From positions 806,001 through 870,000 of the forward strand of contig CAVZZV010000001.1 in NCBI GenBank assembly GCA_963779845.1: 64,000 nucleotides of DNA, read 5' to 3'. Positions 51,856-60,593 of the stretch are shown here, one piece after another (position 1 is the stretch's first letter; each line of letters begins with the position of its first letter). The position numbers were made by a program, and so were the translations under genes. The notes under the pieces are model-generated. The model was given only the letters and a program-made list of their open reading frames with translations, was not told the origin of the DNA and searched no databases. The DNA is from CAVZZV01 sp963779845. GTDB taxonomy: Bacteria > Bacteroidota > Bacteroidia > Bacteroidales > GCA-2748055.

Positions 51856-51942
51856 GGTCATTATTTATTTTCAGTGGTCATATGGAACATCCCTACGATC
51901 ATTCTTAAATGTGATTAAGACATTATTCATGGATGTTTCATC
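51856..51942 (-). repeat. Structured leader element, copy 2 (before sucC)
   Basis: Read on the - strand: TGAAACATCC, then ATGAATAATGTCTTAATCAC, GAATGATCGTA, GGATGTTCCATATGACCA, CTGAAAATAAATAATGA, ending 2-3 bp before the sucC ATG at 51854. It is roughly 80 percent identical by eye to 20372-20458 and keeps the outer inverted repeat, with weaker inner ATCA/TGAT pairing. Confidence 0.7.
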
Positions 51943-52090
51943 TTGTCAGTATTTCTAAATATGAAAAACTAAATCACTAAATCGCCAAATCTTGAATATG
52001 AATTGGCAGATAAAAACTAAACAGCGAATTTATCCTTTTTTTTTCACTTTAATAAGCAGAAATCCATATTTTCGCAAAAAGCAGCATTTG

Positions 52091-52637
52091 ATGAAAAAAT
52101 TGTCACTGGAAGAGTTAAACCGCATGAATACCGAAGATTTTAAAAAATCTCCAAAAAGGCCTTTAGTTATAATTCTCGATAACGTGCGCAGCCTAAACAA
52201 TATAGGTTCGATCTTTCGCACCTGCGATGCCTTTCGTATTGAAAAGCTCATTTTAAGTGGTATTACAGCGACCCCCCCGCACCGGGACATTCAAAAGACT
52301 GCCCTGGGAGCCACAGAATCGGTCGAATGGGAGTATTCCCAGGATACGCTGCAAGTTGTCCGACCAATTGCATTCCCAAGCCTATAAGGTCTATGCTGTT
52401 GAGCAGGTCAGAAAAAGTATCATGCTGCATGATTTCCCCTATGACGGAAAATCAAAGCTCGCCCTTATCTTCGGCCATGAAGTGAAAGGAGTGGACCAGG
52501 ATGTGATAGATAGGTGCGATGGGTGCATTGAGATTCCCCAATTTGGTACCAAGCACTCATTTAACATCGCGGTTAGTGTGGGGATTGTATTGTGGGAGCT
52601 CCTAAGGGGGTTAAAGATTAAACAAGTTCCATGTTAG
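52091..52637 (+). pseudogene. SpoU/TrmH-type RNA 2'-O-methyltransferase, frameshifted
   Basis: The first part, from the ATG at 52091 (MKKLSLEELNRMNTEDFKKS), encodes PLVIILDNVRSLNNIGSIFR, TCDAFRIEKLILSG and KTALGATESVEWEY, SPOUT-fold motif 1 and following strands. It then diverges at about 52350 and stops at 52387. The frame offset by one base continues with QLHSQAYKVYAVEQV, LALIFGHEVKGVDQDVIDRC, and CIEIPQFGTKHSFNIAVSVG, which are SPOUT motifs 2 and 3. One extra base around CTGCAAGTTGTC (about 52348-52360) explains it. Joined, it would be about 180 residues, a normal small TrmH-like protein. A TATTTTCG box lies at 52067. Confidence 0.8.
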
Positions 52638-52689
52638 CACAGGCAGCCTCGCTATCTTAAATAGTTTTTACTGCCGGGGGGTATAAAAA

Positions 52690-52720
52690 AAGGGTGTCTT
52701 TATCAGACACCCTTCAAAAA
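52690..52720 (-). terminator. Rho-independent terminator of the TPR lipoprotein gene
   Basis: AAGGGTGTC and GACACCCTT form a perfect 9-bp stem with a 7-base loop. On the - strand it is followed by a run of seven T, just after the stop at 52737. Confidence 0.85.
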
Positions 52721-52736
52721 CTTATTCAGCTATTTT

Positions 52737-54446
52737 TTATTGAACCATACCCTTAAAAGCATCATTCTCAAAATATTTTGCGAATTCCATATCAACCTTT
52801 GCACGATTTTTCAGACTACTGTCTTTAGCAAAAGCCATACGAAGGTTTTCCATAACCATATCGTCCTTATCCTGATTGGCAGCGATTACTGCTTTCAGAT
52901 AGTATTTTTTGGCAAAATCTTCATCCACGTTATTAATGGTTTTCATCGCACCATCATAGTTATCCATAAGAAGTTTGACAAGGGCTGCGTTAAAGGAATC
53001 AGCATTTCCAAAGTAATTGGCTGCGGCTTCATAGTCACCCTGCATGATTTTAATGATTCCAAGGTTATAATTTACATCGGCACCGGCACCCATTGAAGAG
53101 GTGAACAGTTGCTCAGCCGATTCGACATCGTTGTTCATCAATGCACATACTCCCAGGTTATTATTGGCGATGTCGTTGTCCATAAGATCTTTTGCGGATT
53201 CGAAGGATTTCTTTGCATTTTTCACATCACCCTGTTGAATATAGATATTTCCCATATTGGTTTTTGCCCTGAAACATTTTGGGTATTTCTCGGATGCTTT
53301 GGTGTAAACAGCCAGTTTGGTGGAGGGATCATCGTAAAGATTGGCGGTATATAGTAGTTCTTCCAGGTTTAATGAATCAGGATCAGATTCCCAAAGGGAG
53401 GTAAGCTCCTCATCTGAATGACCAATTAAATCAACATTAATAGCCATTTTTGATCTTCTGAGTTCAGGAAGAATGTCTGTTTTTAAGACCTCAAATGCCT
53501 GTGAGAGGTTTTTTATTTCCCGTTCACGGACTGCAGGATCGCTGTACATGGAAAGAACCCTGAGAATAAGTTCCTTGTCCTGTATATTGCTGGCCTGAAC
53601 AAGATCTTTAAAACCTTCCCAGTCTTCTGCCGTGTAGGATTCAGTGATAAAATCATCACCATCCCTGGAAATTTTTTCCTTTTTTATTTCACCTTTCAGG
53701 TAATTATTGGCTGATTTCTGACGGTTTTCTGCAAGTTTCTGGTTGAGGTCATAGGGGCCGTCGGGAGATGCGTAGGCAGAAAGGTTAATTCCTTTAAGAT
53801 CTATTCTTTCATCTGTATCGGCTTTTTTAAGGAAATCCTTGAATGCCTGGATATCCTCCTTTTTAAGTTCAGAACTTCTTATATCGGCTCTGTTTATAAT
53901 ATAATTAATGTCAGCTTCATATTTATCGGGGATAACTCTCTGGAATTTATCGCCAATCATGATAGGCTTAGGATCAACCATTACGAGTTTAGGAGTAGCA
54001 ATGACGCCTTCACCAATTTTGTAATCATCAAAGGTCATGCTCTTTCCTTTAAGTTCGGCGTTCACACGAACAACCAGATCAGACTTCATCATCTCTTCAT
54101 TGAAAGGAACAGTTCCGGAATAGCTGTAACTACCGCCATCGGATGAAATAACCTGATTATTGGCTTCCACACTTTCCCCCTGTACAGTTTTGGATTCAAA
54201 AGCTGTCTCGCCGTCAGCATAGACCAATACCGGTGTAGCAGTAAGAATGGCCTTTTTATTAAAATATTTGGCGGGGTACTTGACATCAATTTTGACATCG
54301 ACCTGGTCTGCCCGCTCCTCAAGCACTTTAGGGGTAACACTGTAGGTCACTGAACTCGCAGCTTCCTGCATTTTATTCAATCCTCCGCAACTGCTCAGGA
54401 TTGCAGCGGCAAAGGTAAAAAGCGCTAGATAATTAAGTTTTTTCAT
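52737..54446 (-). CDS. TPR-containing lipoprotein with OmpA-like region
   Basis: From the ATG at 54446 the product is 569 residues. The N-terminus MKKLNYLALFTFAAAILSSC is a lipoprotein signal (lipobox LSSC), so it is membrane-anchored. The middle (about 200-270) has DLKGINLSAYASPDGPYDLN, QKLAENRQKSANNYLKGEI, the pattern of OmpA-like peptidoglycan-binding repeats (xxGxxSPxGxxxxNxxLSxxRA). The C-terminal third (about 370-569) is a run of TPR-type helix pairs (ASEKYPKCFRAKTNMGNIYI, QQGDVKNAKKSFESAKDLMD). A structural envelope protein is likely. A perfect terminator follows. Confidence 0.75.
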   Translation of the reverse strand: MKKLNYLALFTFAAAILSSCGGLNKMQEAASSVTYSVTPKVLEERADQVDVKIDVKYPAKYFNKKAILTATPVLVYADGETAFESKTVQGESVEANNQVISSDGGSYSYSGTVPFNEEMMKSDLVVRVNAELKGKSMTFDDYKIGEGVIATPKLVMVDPKPIMIGDKFQRVIPDKYEADINYIINRADIRSSELKKEDIQAFKDFLKKADTDERIDLKGINLSAYASPDGPYDLNQKLAENRQKSANNYLKGEIKKEKISRDGDDFITESYTAEDWEGFKDLVQASNIQDKELILRVLSMYSDPAVREREIKNLSQAFEVLKTDILPELRRSKMAINVDLIGHSDEELTSLWESDPDSLNLEELLYTANLYDDPSTKLAVYTKASEKYPKCFRAKTNMGNIYIQQGDVKNAKKSFESAKDLMDNDIANNNLGVCALMNNDVESAEQLFTSSMGAGADVNYNLGIIKIMQGDYEAAANYFGNADSFNAALVKLLMDNYDGAMKTINNVDEDFAKKYYLKAVIAANQDKDDMVMENLRMAFAKDSSLKNRAKVDMEFAKYFENDAFKGMVQ

Positions 54447-54609
54447 AATACTCTGGTTATTGGTTACAATAAAATTCTCGATTATTAAATAAATTGTTAC
54501 AAACTTAAAAATGTTTTTCATTAAAAACAAGGGGTAAAGTGGATTCCTCGCAATTATTCTTGATGAAACCCGCTATCTTAATTAAAAACTGATCGCTGTT
54601 TTGAGGAAA

Positions 54610-55239
54610 TTAAAGTTTATACCAGTTTAATCCCGGTGAATATCCACGGTCAAAAACGGCCTGTTTAATTTTCTCATAATCCTCTTTACTACTTAAAAAA
54701 TCGACATTTGTCACATCCAAAATCAAAATCTTTAAGCCGGGATGGGACTTCATAAAGTTAAAATACCCCCCCTGAAGTTTCTCAAGATACTCCGGATCAA
54801 TATTCCGTTCAAATGTCCTCCCTCTTTTCTTTATATTTTCAATCAGTTTTTCGACACTTGAATGAAGATATAAATAGAGATCGGGTATCGGCAAATGCTG
54901 ATGAACTATACCATATAACTGTTTATAAAGCCTTAGTTCGTCAGCAGGGAGCGTTATGCCTGCGAATATAAGCGATTTCGCGAGATGGTAGTCTGCTATC
55001 GCCAGAGGGGCAAACATATCCCGGCTCATTAACTCATCTTTATGCTGCTTATAACGCTCCGCCAAAAAAGAAAGTTCGAGGGGGAATGAATATTTTTCCG
55101 GCTGATCGTAAAATTTGGGTAGAAAAGGGTTCTCTTCAAACTTTTCCAGGATCAGCCGAGCGTTTAAATCCCTGGCAAATTTCAATGCCAATGATGTTTT
55201 CCCGGCTCCGATATTTCCTTCAATAACAATGTAATTCAT
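54610..55239 (-). CDS. Deoxynucleoside kinase
   Basis: Phosphorylates a deoxynucleoside with ATP in salvage. From the ATG at 55239 it has 209 residues: P-loop EGNIGAGKTSLALKF (about 5-19), LEKFEENPFLPKFYDQPEKY (about 31-50), ELSFLAERYKQHKDEL, PDLYLYLHSSVEKLIENIKK and RGRTFERNIDPEYLEKLQ, as in the dNK/dGK/dAK family. A two-residue-longer start at 55248 is possible. The exact base preference is not evident. Confidence 0.88.
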   Translation of the reverse strand: MNYIVIEGNIGAGKTSLALKFARDLNARLILEKFEENPFLPKFYDQPEKYSFPLELSFLAERYKQHKDELMSRDMFAPLAIADYHLAKSLIFAGITLPADELRLYKQLYGIVHQHLPIPDLYLYLHSSVEKLIENIKKRGRTFERNIDPEYLEKLQGGYFNFMKSHPGLKILILDVTNVDFLSSKEDYEKIKQAVFDRGYSPGLNWYKL

Positions 55240-55386
55240 CACACACATGAATAATTCACACCTCTATGGATGCCTCGTCTTTAGAAAAATTTCATCACGC
55301 AAAATGGATCGTATTGTGACAGGAATCATCTTACTCAAAACGAATCCACTGGTTATAAATTTAAATCCCCTTTGTTTGACAACAGG

Positions 55387-57510
55387 TCAATCCTTATTGA
55401 AATCAGGTGTAAAATCCATATTATAAAATGCGAATGACCATAGATCCGCGTATTCGTCAAGCGTTTTGGACACAGGTTTTCCGGCTCCATGTCCGGCGTC
55501 CGTTTCAATCCGGATCAAAACCGGGTTTTTTCCATGATATTTTTCCTGCAGGGTTGCAATATATTTAAAAGAATGCGCTGGCACCACGCGGTCATCATGG
55601 TCGGCTGTGGTAACCATTATTGCCGGATAGTCTTTTTTAGGATCAATATTGTGCAGGGGGGAGTAGCGGTATAAATAATTGAACTGAACAGAATCGTCGC
55701 TGGAACCATAATCGGTTACCCAATATCTTCCAATGGTAAATTTATGGAAACGGAGCATGTCCATCACGCCCACTGCCGGCAATGCTACAGCGAAAAGATC
55801 AGGCCGCTGGTTGGTTACAGCCCCTACGAGGAGTCCCCCATTGGAACCTCCAAAAATCGTCAGCCTTTTAGAGGAAGTATAATTATTTGCCTGCAAATAC
55901 TCAGCTGCTGCGATAAAGTCGTCGAATACATTTTGTTTATTCAGAATAGTACCGGCCTGATGCCATTTTTCTCCGTACTCCCCTCCCCCACGAATGTTAG
56001 CGAGGGCATATATTCCATTGTTTTCAAGCCAGATGAGTGTCCTGACACTAAATGCCGGGGTATAGGTTATATTGAATCCACCATAGCCATATAGCAATGT
56101 AGGCCTTTGTCCATCAAGTTCCAGTCCTTTTTTATGAACTATGAACATCGGGATTTTTGTCCCATCCTTACCTGGATAAAAAATCTGTTCGGTTACATAT
56201 TCATCAGGATTAAACTGGTTCACTTCCGTTTTGTGGTAAACATCTGATTTTCCGGTTCCCAGATTGTAATGAAAAATTATGGAAGGAACGTTAAAGGATG
56301 TATATGAATAATAAAAATCGGTGTATTTTTTCTTACCGCTGATTGACCCCAGAGTTCCGATTCCCGGAAGAACTATTTCCCCTGCCGGTATCCCGTCTAT
56401 TGTGAAACGTTCCAGCAGGCTGTGTGCATCTTTTTCAAAAGAGGCGATAATCTGATCGCCTGCAAAATCGCAGGATTTGAGTACTTTTTCCTCATTTTCA
56501 GGAATAATATCCATCCACTGAGTGGTGTCGGGATTCTTGGGTTGGATACTAATCAATTTATACATGGGAGCCTGGTGATTTGTCAGAAAATAGATACTGT
56601 CACCATTATTTCCAATAGGTATATAATCTGACTCAAAATTATCTACAATCTTCACCAAATCAGGGTGAATCTCCGTAAGATCCATATAATACAGGGCATT
56701 TCCGGTAGTTGATTCGGTGATGCTGATCACGAGATGATTTTCATCTTCGGTGACATAGGCCCTAAAACCCCAGCCGGGATGGGAAGGATCCTCATAAATC
56801 AGCTCATCTTTCTCCTGTGGATCCCCAATCTTATGGTAGTACAATTTATTATTAATATTCATCCCCTTTAACTGGTCAGCTTCAGAAGGTTTATTGTACC
56901 GGCTGTAGAAAAATCCGTTTTTATACCAGGAAATTCCGGAAAATTTGATCCACATCAGGTGGTCGTCCAGTACTTTTCCGCTTTCTATTTCCTTAACAAA
57001 AAATTCATTCCAGTCGGAACCTCCTTTAGAAATGCCATAACCAACGTACTTTGCATCATTCGAAACAGAAAAATTGGTCAGGGCAATGGTTCCATCATCG
57101 GAAAAAGTGTTTGGATCGAGAAATACCTCGCCTTCTTCACTACCATTTTTCCTGATAAAAATAACATCCTGGTTTTGCAAACCATCATTGTAGGAATAGA
57201 AGATGTAGTTCCCTTCCCTGACAGGAGTTCCCATTCTTGGGTAATTCCATAAGGTTTCAAGGCGCTCGCGGATTTCACCTCGGAAAGGAATTTGCCGGAG
57301 GTAATTATCGGTGACTTTATTTTGAGCCTCTACCCAGGCCGCAGTTTCCTCAGAGCGGTCGTCTTCCAGCCAACGATAAGGATCGGGAACAGAGGTGCCA
57401 AAATAGAGATCAACAGAATCAACTTTCCGGGTCACAGGATAATCCAGCGGTTTTTTCTGATTGCAGGAGAACATGATCAGGGTAAGTAGGGGAATGATTA
57501 GATTTTTCAT
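55387..57510 (-). CDS. Prolyl oligopeptidase (S9A), lipoprotein
   Basis: Serine peptidase cutting after proline in short peptides. From the ATG at 57510 it has 707 residues. A lipobox-like start (LIIPLLTLIMFSCNQ) implies membrane anchoring. The beta-propeller domain covers about 60-420, and the alpha/beta-hydrolase domain has the nucleophile in GGSNGGLLVGAV (about 547), Asp in ADHDDRVVPAHS (about 635) and His in DAGHGAGKP (about 674). The full catalytic set is present. A TATTTTTG box lies at 57534-57541 on the - strand. Confidence 0.93.
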   Translation of the reverse strand: MKNLIIPLLTLIMFSCNQKKPLDYPVTRKVDSVDLYFGTSVPDPYRWLEDDRSEETAAWVEAQNKVTDNYLRQIPFRGEIRERLETLWNYPRMGTPVREGNYIFYSYNDGLQNQDVIFIRKNGSEEGEVFLDPNTFSDDGTIALTNFSVSNDAKYVGYGISKGGSDWNEFFVKEIESGKVLDDHLMWIKFSGISWYKNGFFYSRYNKPSEADQLKGMNINNKLYYHKIGDPQEKDELIYEDPSHPGWGFRAYVTEDENHLVISITESTTGNALYYMDLTEIHPDLVKIVDNFESDYIPIGNNGDSIYFLTNHQAPMYKLISIQPKNPDTTQWMDIIPENEEKVLKSCDFAGDQIIASFEKDAHSLLERFTIDGIPAGEIVLPGIGTLGSISGKKKYTDFYYSYTSFNVPSIIFHYNLGTGKSDVYHKTEVNQFNPDEYVTEQIFYPGKDGTKIPMFIVHKKGLELDGQRPTLLYGYGGFNITYTPAFSVRTLIWLENNGIYALANIRGGGEYGEKWHQAGTILNKQNVFDDFIAAAEYLQANNYTSSKRLTIFGGSNGGLLVGAVTNQRPDLFAVALPAVGVMDMLRFHKFTIGRYWVTDYGSSDDSVQFNYLYRYSPLHNIDPKKDYPAIMVTTADHDDRVVPAHSFKYIATLQEKYHGKNPVLIRIETDAGHGAGKPVSKTLDEYADLWSFAFYNMDFTPDFNKD

Positions 57511-57533
57511 TTTTTTAATTATTATTGATGTAT

Positions 57534-57541
57534 CAAAAATA
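57534..57541 (-). promoter_or_regulatory. -7 box for prolyl oligopeptidase
   Basis: TATTTTTG on the - strand, 24 nt before the ATG at 57510. It excludes the longer frame to 57561. No convincing -33 element. Confidence 0.5.
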
Positions 57542-57653
57542 ATTAAAAAAATAAACCCCATGAAAAGTATTTTACAAATCAGGGGATTTTATTTGGATTG
57601 ATGTGTGAGTTAGCGGCTATTGTAGAAACGCAATGCTTCGCCTCCCTGCAATA

Positions 57654-59906
57654 TTAATCCTCTCTCTTACCGTAATTTCTGCCAGATCCCCGGCTATCCC
57701 GGTAATTTCTGCCACCGCCCCGGTTTTCTCCCCGGTCTCCGCGGTCTTCACGTGGGGGGCGCTGCTCTCTCTCCTCGTAACCTTCCGGTTTCGGCAATAA
57801 GGCCCTGCGTGACAATTTAAGTTTTCCGGTTTTCGGATCAATATCAAGGAGCTTCACCTCCACTTCTTCGCCCTCTTTTAGCACGTCTTCTACGTTATTT
57901 AAACGTTTCCATTCAATTTCCGAAATATGCAGCAGGCCTTCCTTACCGGGGATAATTTCGACGAAAGCTCCAAACTGGACTATGCTCTTGACTTTTCCCT
58001 TATAGGTTTTTCCCACTTCAGGAACGGCAACAATCCGTTTAATCCGCTCCATTGCCGCATCTATTGATGCTTTATCTACCGAAGATACATCTACGATGCC
58101 TTTATTGTCCACCTCCTCAATAACGATCGTGGTATTTGTGGTATTCTGAATTTCCTGGATAACTTTTCCACCAGGACCGATAAGAGCACCAATGAGTTCT
58201 TTGGGAATCTCTATACGCACAATCCTGGGGGCGTGCGGTTTATAATCTTCACGGGGTTCCGCGAGGGTTTTGAGCATTTCATTGAGAATATGGGCTCTGC
58301 CTTCCTTTGCCTGCATGAGCGCTTTGGCAAGGACTTCGTAGGAAAGCCCGTCCACTTTAATATCCATTTGGGTTGCCGTAATTCCGTCCCGGGTCCCGGT
58401 TACCTTAAAATCCATGTCCCCAAGATGGTCTTCATCTCCGAGAATATCAGACAATACGGCGAATTTACCACTTTCCGGATCGCTAATGAGTCCCATAGCA
58501 ATCCCGGATACCGGTTTCTTCAATTTAATTCCCGCATCCATGAGGGCAAGGGTGCCGGCACAAACCGTGGCCATAGAGGATGAGCCGTTCGATTCAAGTA
58601 TATCAGACACTACTCTGATTGCATAGGGAACCTCTTCCGGTCCGGGGACCATTCTTTTCAGAGCCCGCATGGCAAGATTTCCGTGTCCGATTTCCCTTCT
58701 GCCTGTCCCACGGTAGGGTCTGGCATCACCTGTGGAAAAGGGGGGGAAATTATAATGAAGAACAAATTTTTCCGTACCGCGGATCAGTACCTCATCGATC
58801 ATCTTTTCGTCCATTTTGGTCCCCAGGGTAACGGTGGTAAGTGATTGCGTTTCGCCACGGGTGAAAATAGCAGAACCATGGGCAGAGGGTAAATAATCCA
58901 CTTCACTCCAGATAGGCCTGATTTCGGTGGTTTTTCTCCCATCAAGTCGGATTCCTTTATCCAGTACCAGCTTCCTTACGGCATCCTTTTCAATATCATG
59001 ATAATATTTATCGACCAGCAGGGTGTTCACCTCTTCTTCCCCTTTTTCCTCCGTATATTGAGCAAGAAACTCTTCCTTCACTGCCTTAAAAGCATCGGAC
59101 CGCTCGTGTTTATTGGGATTGGCCCTTCCGGCCACTTCATACACCTTAGCAAACAAATCTTTCTGCATTCTCTTTTTGAGATCTTCATCATTTTGCTCGT
59201 GGGAATACTCCCGGGTGGTTATATTTAAATGACGGGCAAGGTTTAATTGCGCCTGGCACTGTATTTTAATGGCTTCATGGGCAAATTTAATGGCTTCGAT
59301 CATCTCTTCCTCGGAAATTTCCTGCAATTCCCCTTCTACCATAAGAATATTATCCAGGGTAGCAGCAACGATCATATCGATATCCGACTCTTTCAATGCT
59401 GTAAAGCCGGGGTTTATGACAAATTCCCCGTTTATCCTCGCTACCCGGACCTCAGAGATGGGCCCGCCAAAAGGAATATCGGAAACACTGAGGGCCGCAG
59501 AGGCTGCCAATCCGGCGAGAGCATCAGGCATGATATCCGCGTCGGCCGAAATAAGCTGTACGTTCACAAATGTTTCGGCATGAAAAGAATCCGGGAATAA
59601 GGGCCGGAGTGCACGATCGACGAGCCGGGAAATCAATATTTCGTAATCGGAGGGGCGGCTTTCCCTTTTCAGGAACCCTCCGGGAAATCTGCCAAGAGAG
59701 GCATATTTTTCTCTATATTCAACGGATAAAGGCATGAAGTCAACATCCTCTTTTGCTTCTTTTGCTGAAACCACCGTGGCCAGCAACATGGTTTTACCCA
59801 TTTTTAAAACTACCGATCCGTCTGCCTGCTTGGCCAATTTTCCTGTTTCAAGTGTGATGGACCGTCCATCACCTAAATCGATAGTTTCCTGATAAACTTT
59901 GTACAT
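57654..59906 (-). CDS. pnp: Polyribonucleotide nucleotidyltransferase (PNPase)
   Basis: Phosphorolytic 3'-5' exoribonuclease. From the ATG at 59906 it has 750 residues: two RNase PH domains (about 10-215 and 315-530, with ASLGRFPGGFLKRESRPSDY and FSTGDARPYRGTGRREIGHG), a KH domain (LIGALIGPGGKVIQEIQ, about 563-579) and an S1 domain (TYKGKVKSIVQFGAFVEIIP, about 632-652). An Arg/Gly-rich tail (EEREQRPPREDRGDRGENRG, to the end) adds about 40 residues and may bind RNA or RNase partners. Separated from rpsO by a terminator. Confidence 0.95.
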   Translation of the reverse strand: MYKVYQETIDLGDGRSITLETGKLAKQADGSVVLKMGKTMLLATVVSAKEAKEDVDFMPLSVEYREKYASLGRFPGGFLKRESRPSDYEILISRLVDRALRPLFPDSFHAETFVNVQLISADADIMPDALAGLAASAALSVSDIPFGGPISEVRVARINGEFVINPGFTALKESDIDMIVAATLDNILMVEGELQEISEEEMIEAIKFAHEAIKIQCQAQLNLARHLNITTREYSHEQNDEDLKKRMQKDLFAKVYEVAGRANPNKHERSDAFKAVKEEFLAQYTEEKGEEEVNTLLVDKYYHDIEKDAVRKLVLDKGIRLDGRKTTEIRPIWSEVDYLPSAHGSAIFTRGETQSLTTVTLGTKMDEKMIDEVLIRGTEKFVLHYNFPPFSTGDARPYRGTGRREIGHGNLAMRALKRMVPGPEEVPYAIRVVSDILESNGSSSMATVCAGTLALMDAGIKLKKPVSGIAMGLISDPESGKFAVLSDILGDEDHLGDMDFKVTGTRDGITATQMDIKVDGLSYEVLAKALMQAKEGRAHILNEMLKTLAEPREDYKPHAPRIVRIEIPKELIGALIGPGGKVIQEIQNTTNTTIVIEEVDNKGIVDVSSVDKASIDAAMERIKRIVAVPEVGKTYKGKVKSIVQFGAFVEIIPGKEGLLHISEIEWKRLNNVEDVLKEGEEVEVKLLDIDPKTGKLKLSRRALLPKPEGYEEREQRPPREDRGDRGENRGGGRNYRDSRGSGRNYGKRED

Positions 59907-59934
59907 GTTTGAATTCTTAATAATAAATAATTTA

Positions 59935-59942
59935 CAAGTATA
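59935..59942 (-). promoter_or_regulatory. Possible -7 box for pnp
   Basis: TATACTTG on the - strand differs from TAnnTTTG at one base and lies 29 nt before the pnp ATG, downstream of the rpsO terminator. Confidence 0.35.
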
Positions 59943-59949
59943 TAATATC

Positions 59950-59985
59950 AAAAAAAGGCAACTTGTTCATTGCCTTTTTAATTTT
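59950..59985 (-). terminator. Terminator or attenuator between rpsO and pnp
   Basis: On the - strand AAAAGGCAA and TTGCCTTTT form a perfect 9-bp stem with an 8-base loop, followed by T-rich sequence. It starts right after the rpsO stop and should reduce read-through into pnp. Confidence 0.8.
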
Positions 59986-59986
59986 T

Positions 59987-60256
59987 TTACCTTCTTAGGT
60001 TGAGCGCTTTCAGGGTTTGCCTGTATCTTTCAATGTCCCGTTCCTTGATGTAATCAAGGAGTCGGCGTCTTTTCCCGACGAGTTTCAGGAGTGCGCGTTG
60101 CGTGCTGAAATCTTTTTTGTTCAGTTTCAAATGTTCTGTTAAATGAGTGATCCTGAAACTAAAAAGAGCGATCTGGGATTCCGCGGATCCGGTATTCTCC
60201 GCAGTTTTACCGTACTCTGCAAATATTTCCTTTTTCTTTTCCGAACTTAAATACAT
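59987..60256 (-). CDS. rpsO: 30S ribosomal protein S15
   Basis: Primary 16S rRNA-binding protein of the small-subunit platform. All 89 residues fit the family: EYGKTAENTGSAESQIALFS, FRITHLTEHLKLNKKDFSTQ, RALLKLVGKRRRLLDYIKER and a C-terminal YRQTLKALNLRR. Ahead of pnp on the same strand, the order found in most bacteria. Confidence 0.97.
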   Translation of the reverse strand: MYLSSEKKKEIFAEYGKTAENTGSAESQIALFSFRITHLTEHLKLNKKDFSTQRALLKLVGKRRRLLDYIKERDIERYRQTLKALNLRR

Positions 60257-60593
60257 TCTATTTCTGATTTAAATATTATTTCTTTTTATGGATTGCAAAA
60301 GTATTGAAAAATTTTTGAAACGCAATAGGATTTAAATAATTATAATTGAAATTTCGGGAAATTTTCGTCATTATAGGAATTTATTGTACCCGACTGCAGG
60401 GATGGCCTGCACTTTTTTCAATTTGTGCAAATTCTTAACAGGGGAAGGCCTTCCCAAATTTTGCAAACGGCTTGCCGGCCATAAATCAAATTCCCCTTGC
60501 CAGAAAGGAGACAGCCGATATCCGAAAAGCAGCAAGGCCCGGAACTTCTCAGACAGCAAAAAAATTACAGACCAAAACTTGAGCCTTCTTCAT
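60257..60593. other. Intergenic region with a perfect palindrome
   Basis: About 340 bp between rpsO and the desaturase fusion gene. It contains the 14-bp palindrome GGGAAGGCCTTCCC (60442-60455) flanked by TTTGTGCAAATT and AATTTTGCAAA, which are themselves roughly inverted. Small ORFs across it have no coding character that I can recognise. Confidence 0.45.

Noticed and set aside
57617..57847. 76-residue ORF overlapping the 3' end of pnp
   Set aside because: Out-of-frame reading of the Arg/Gly-rich PNPase tail and its downstream bases.
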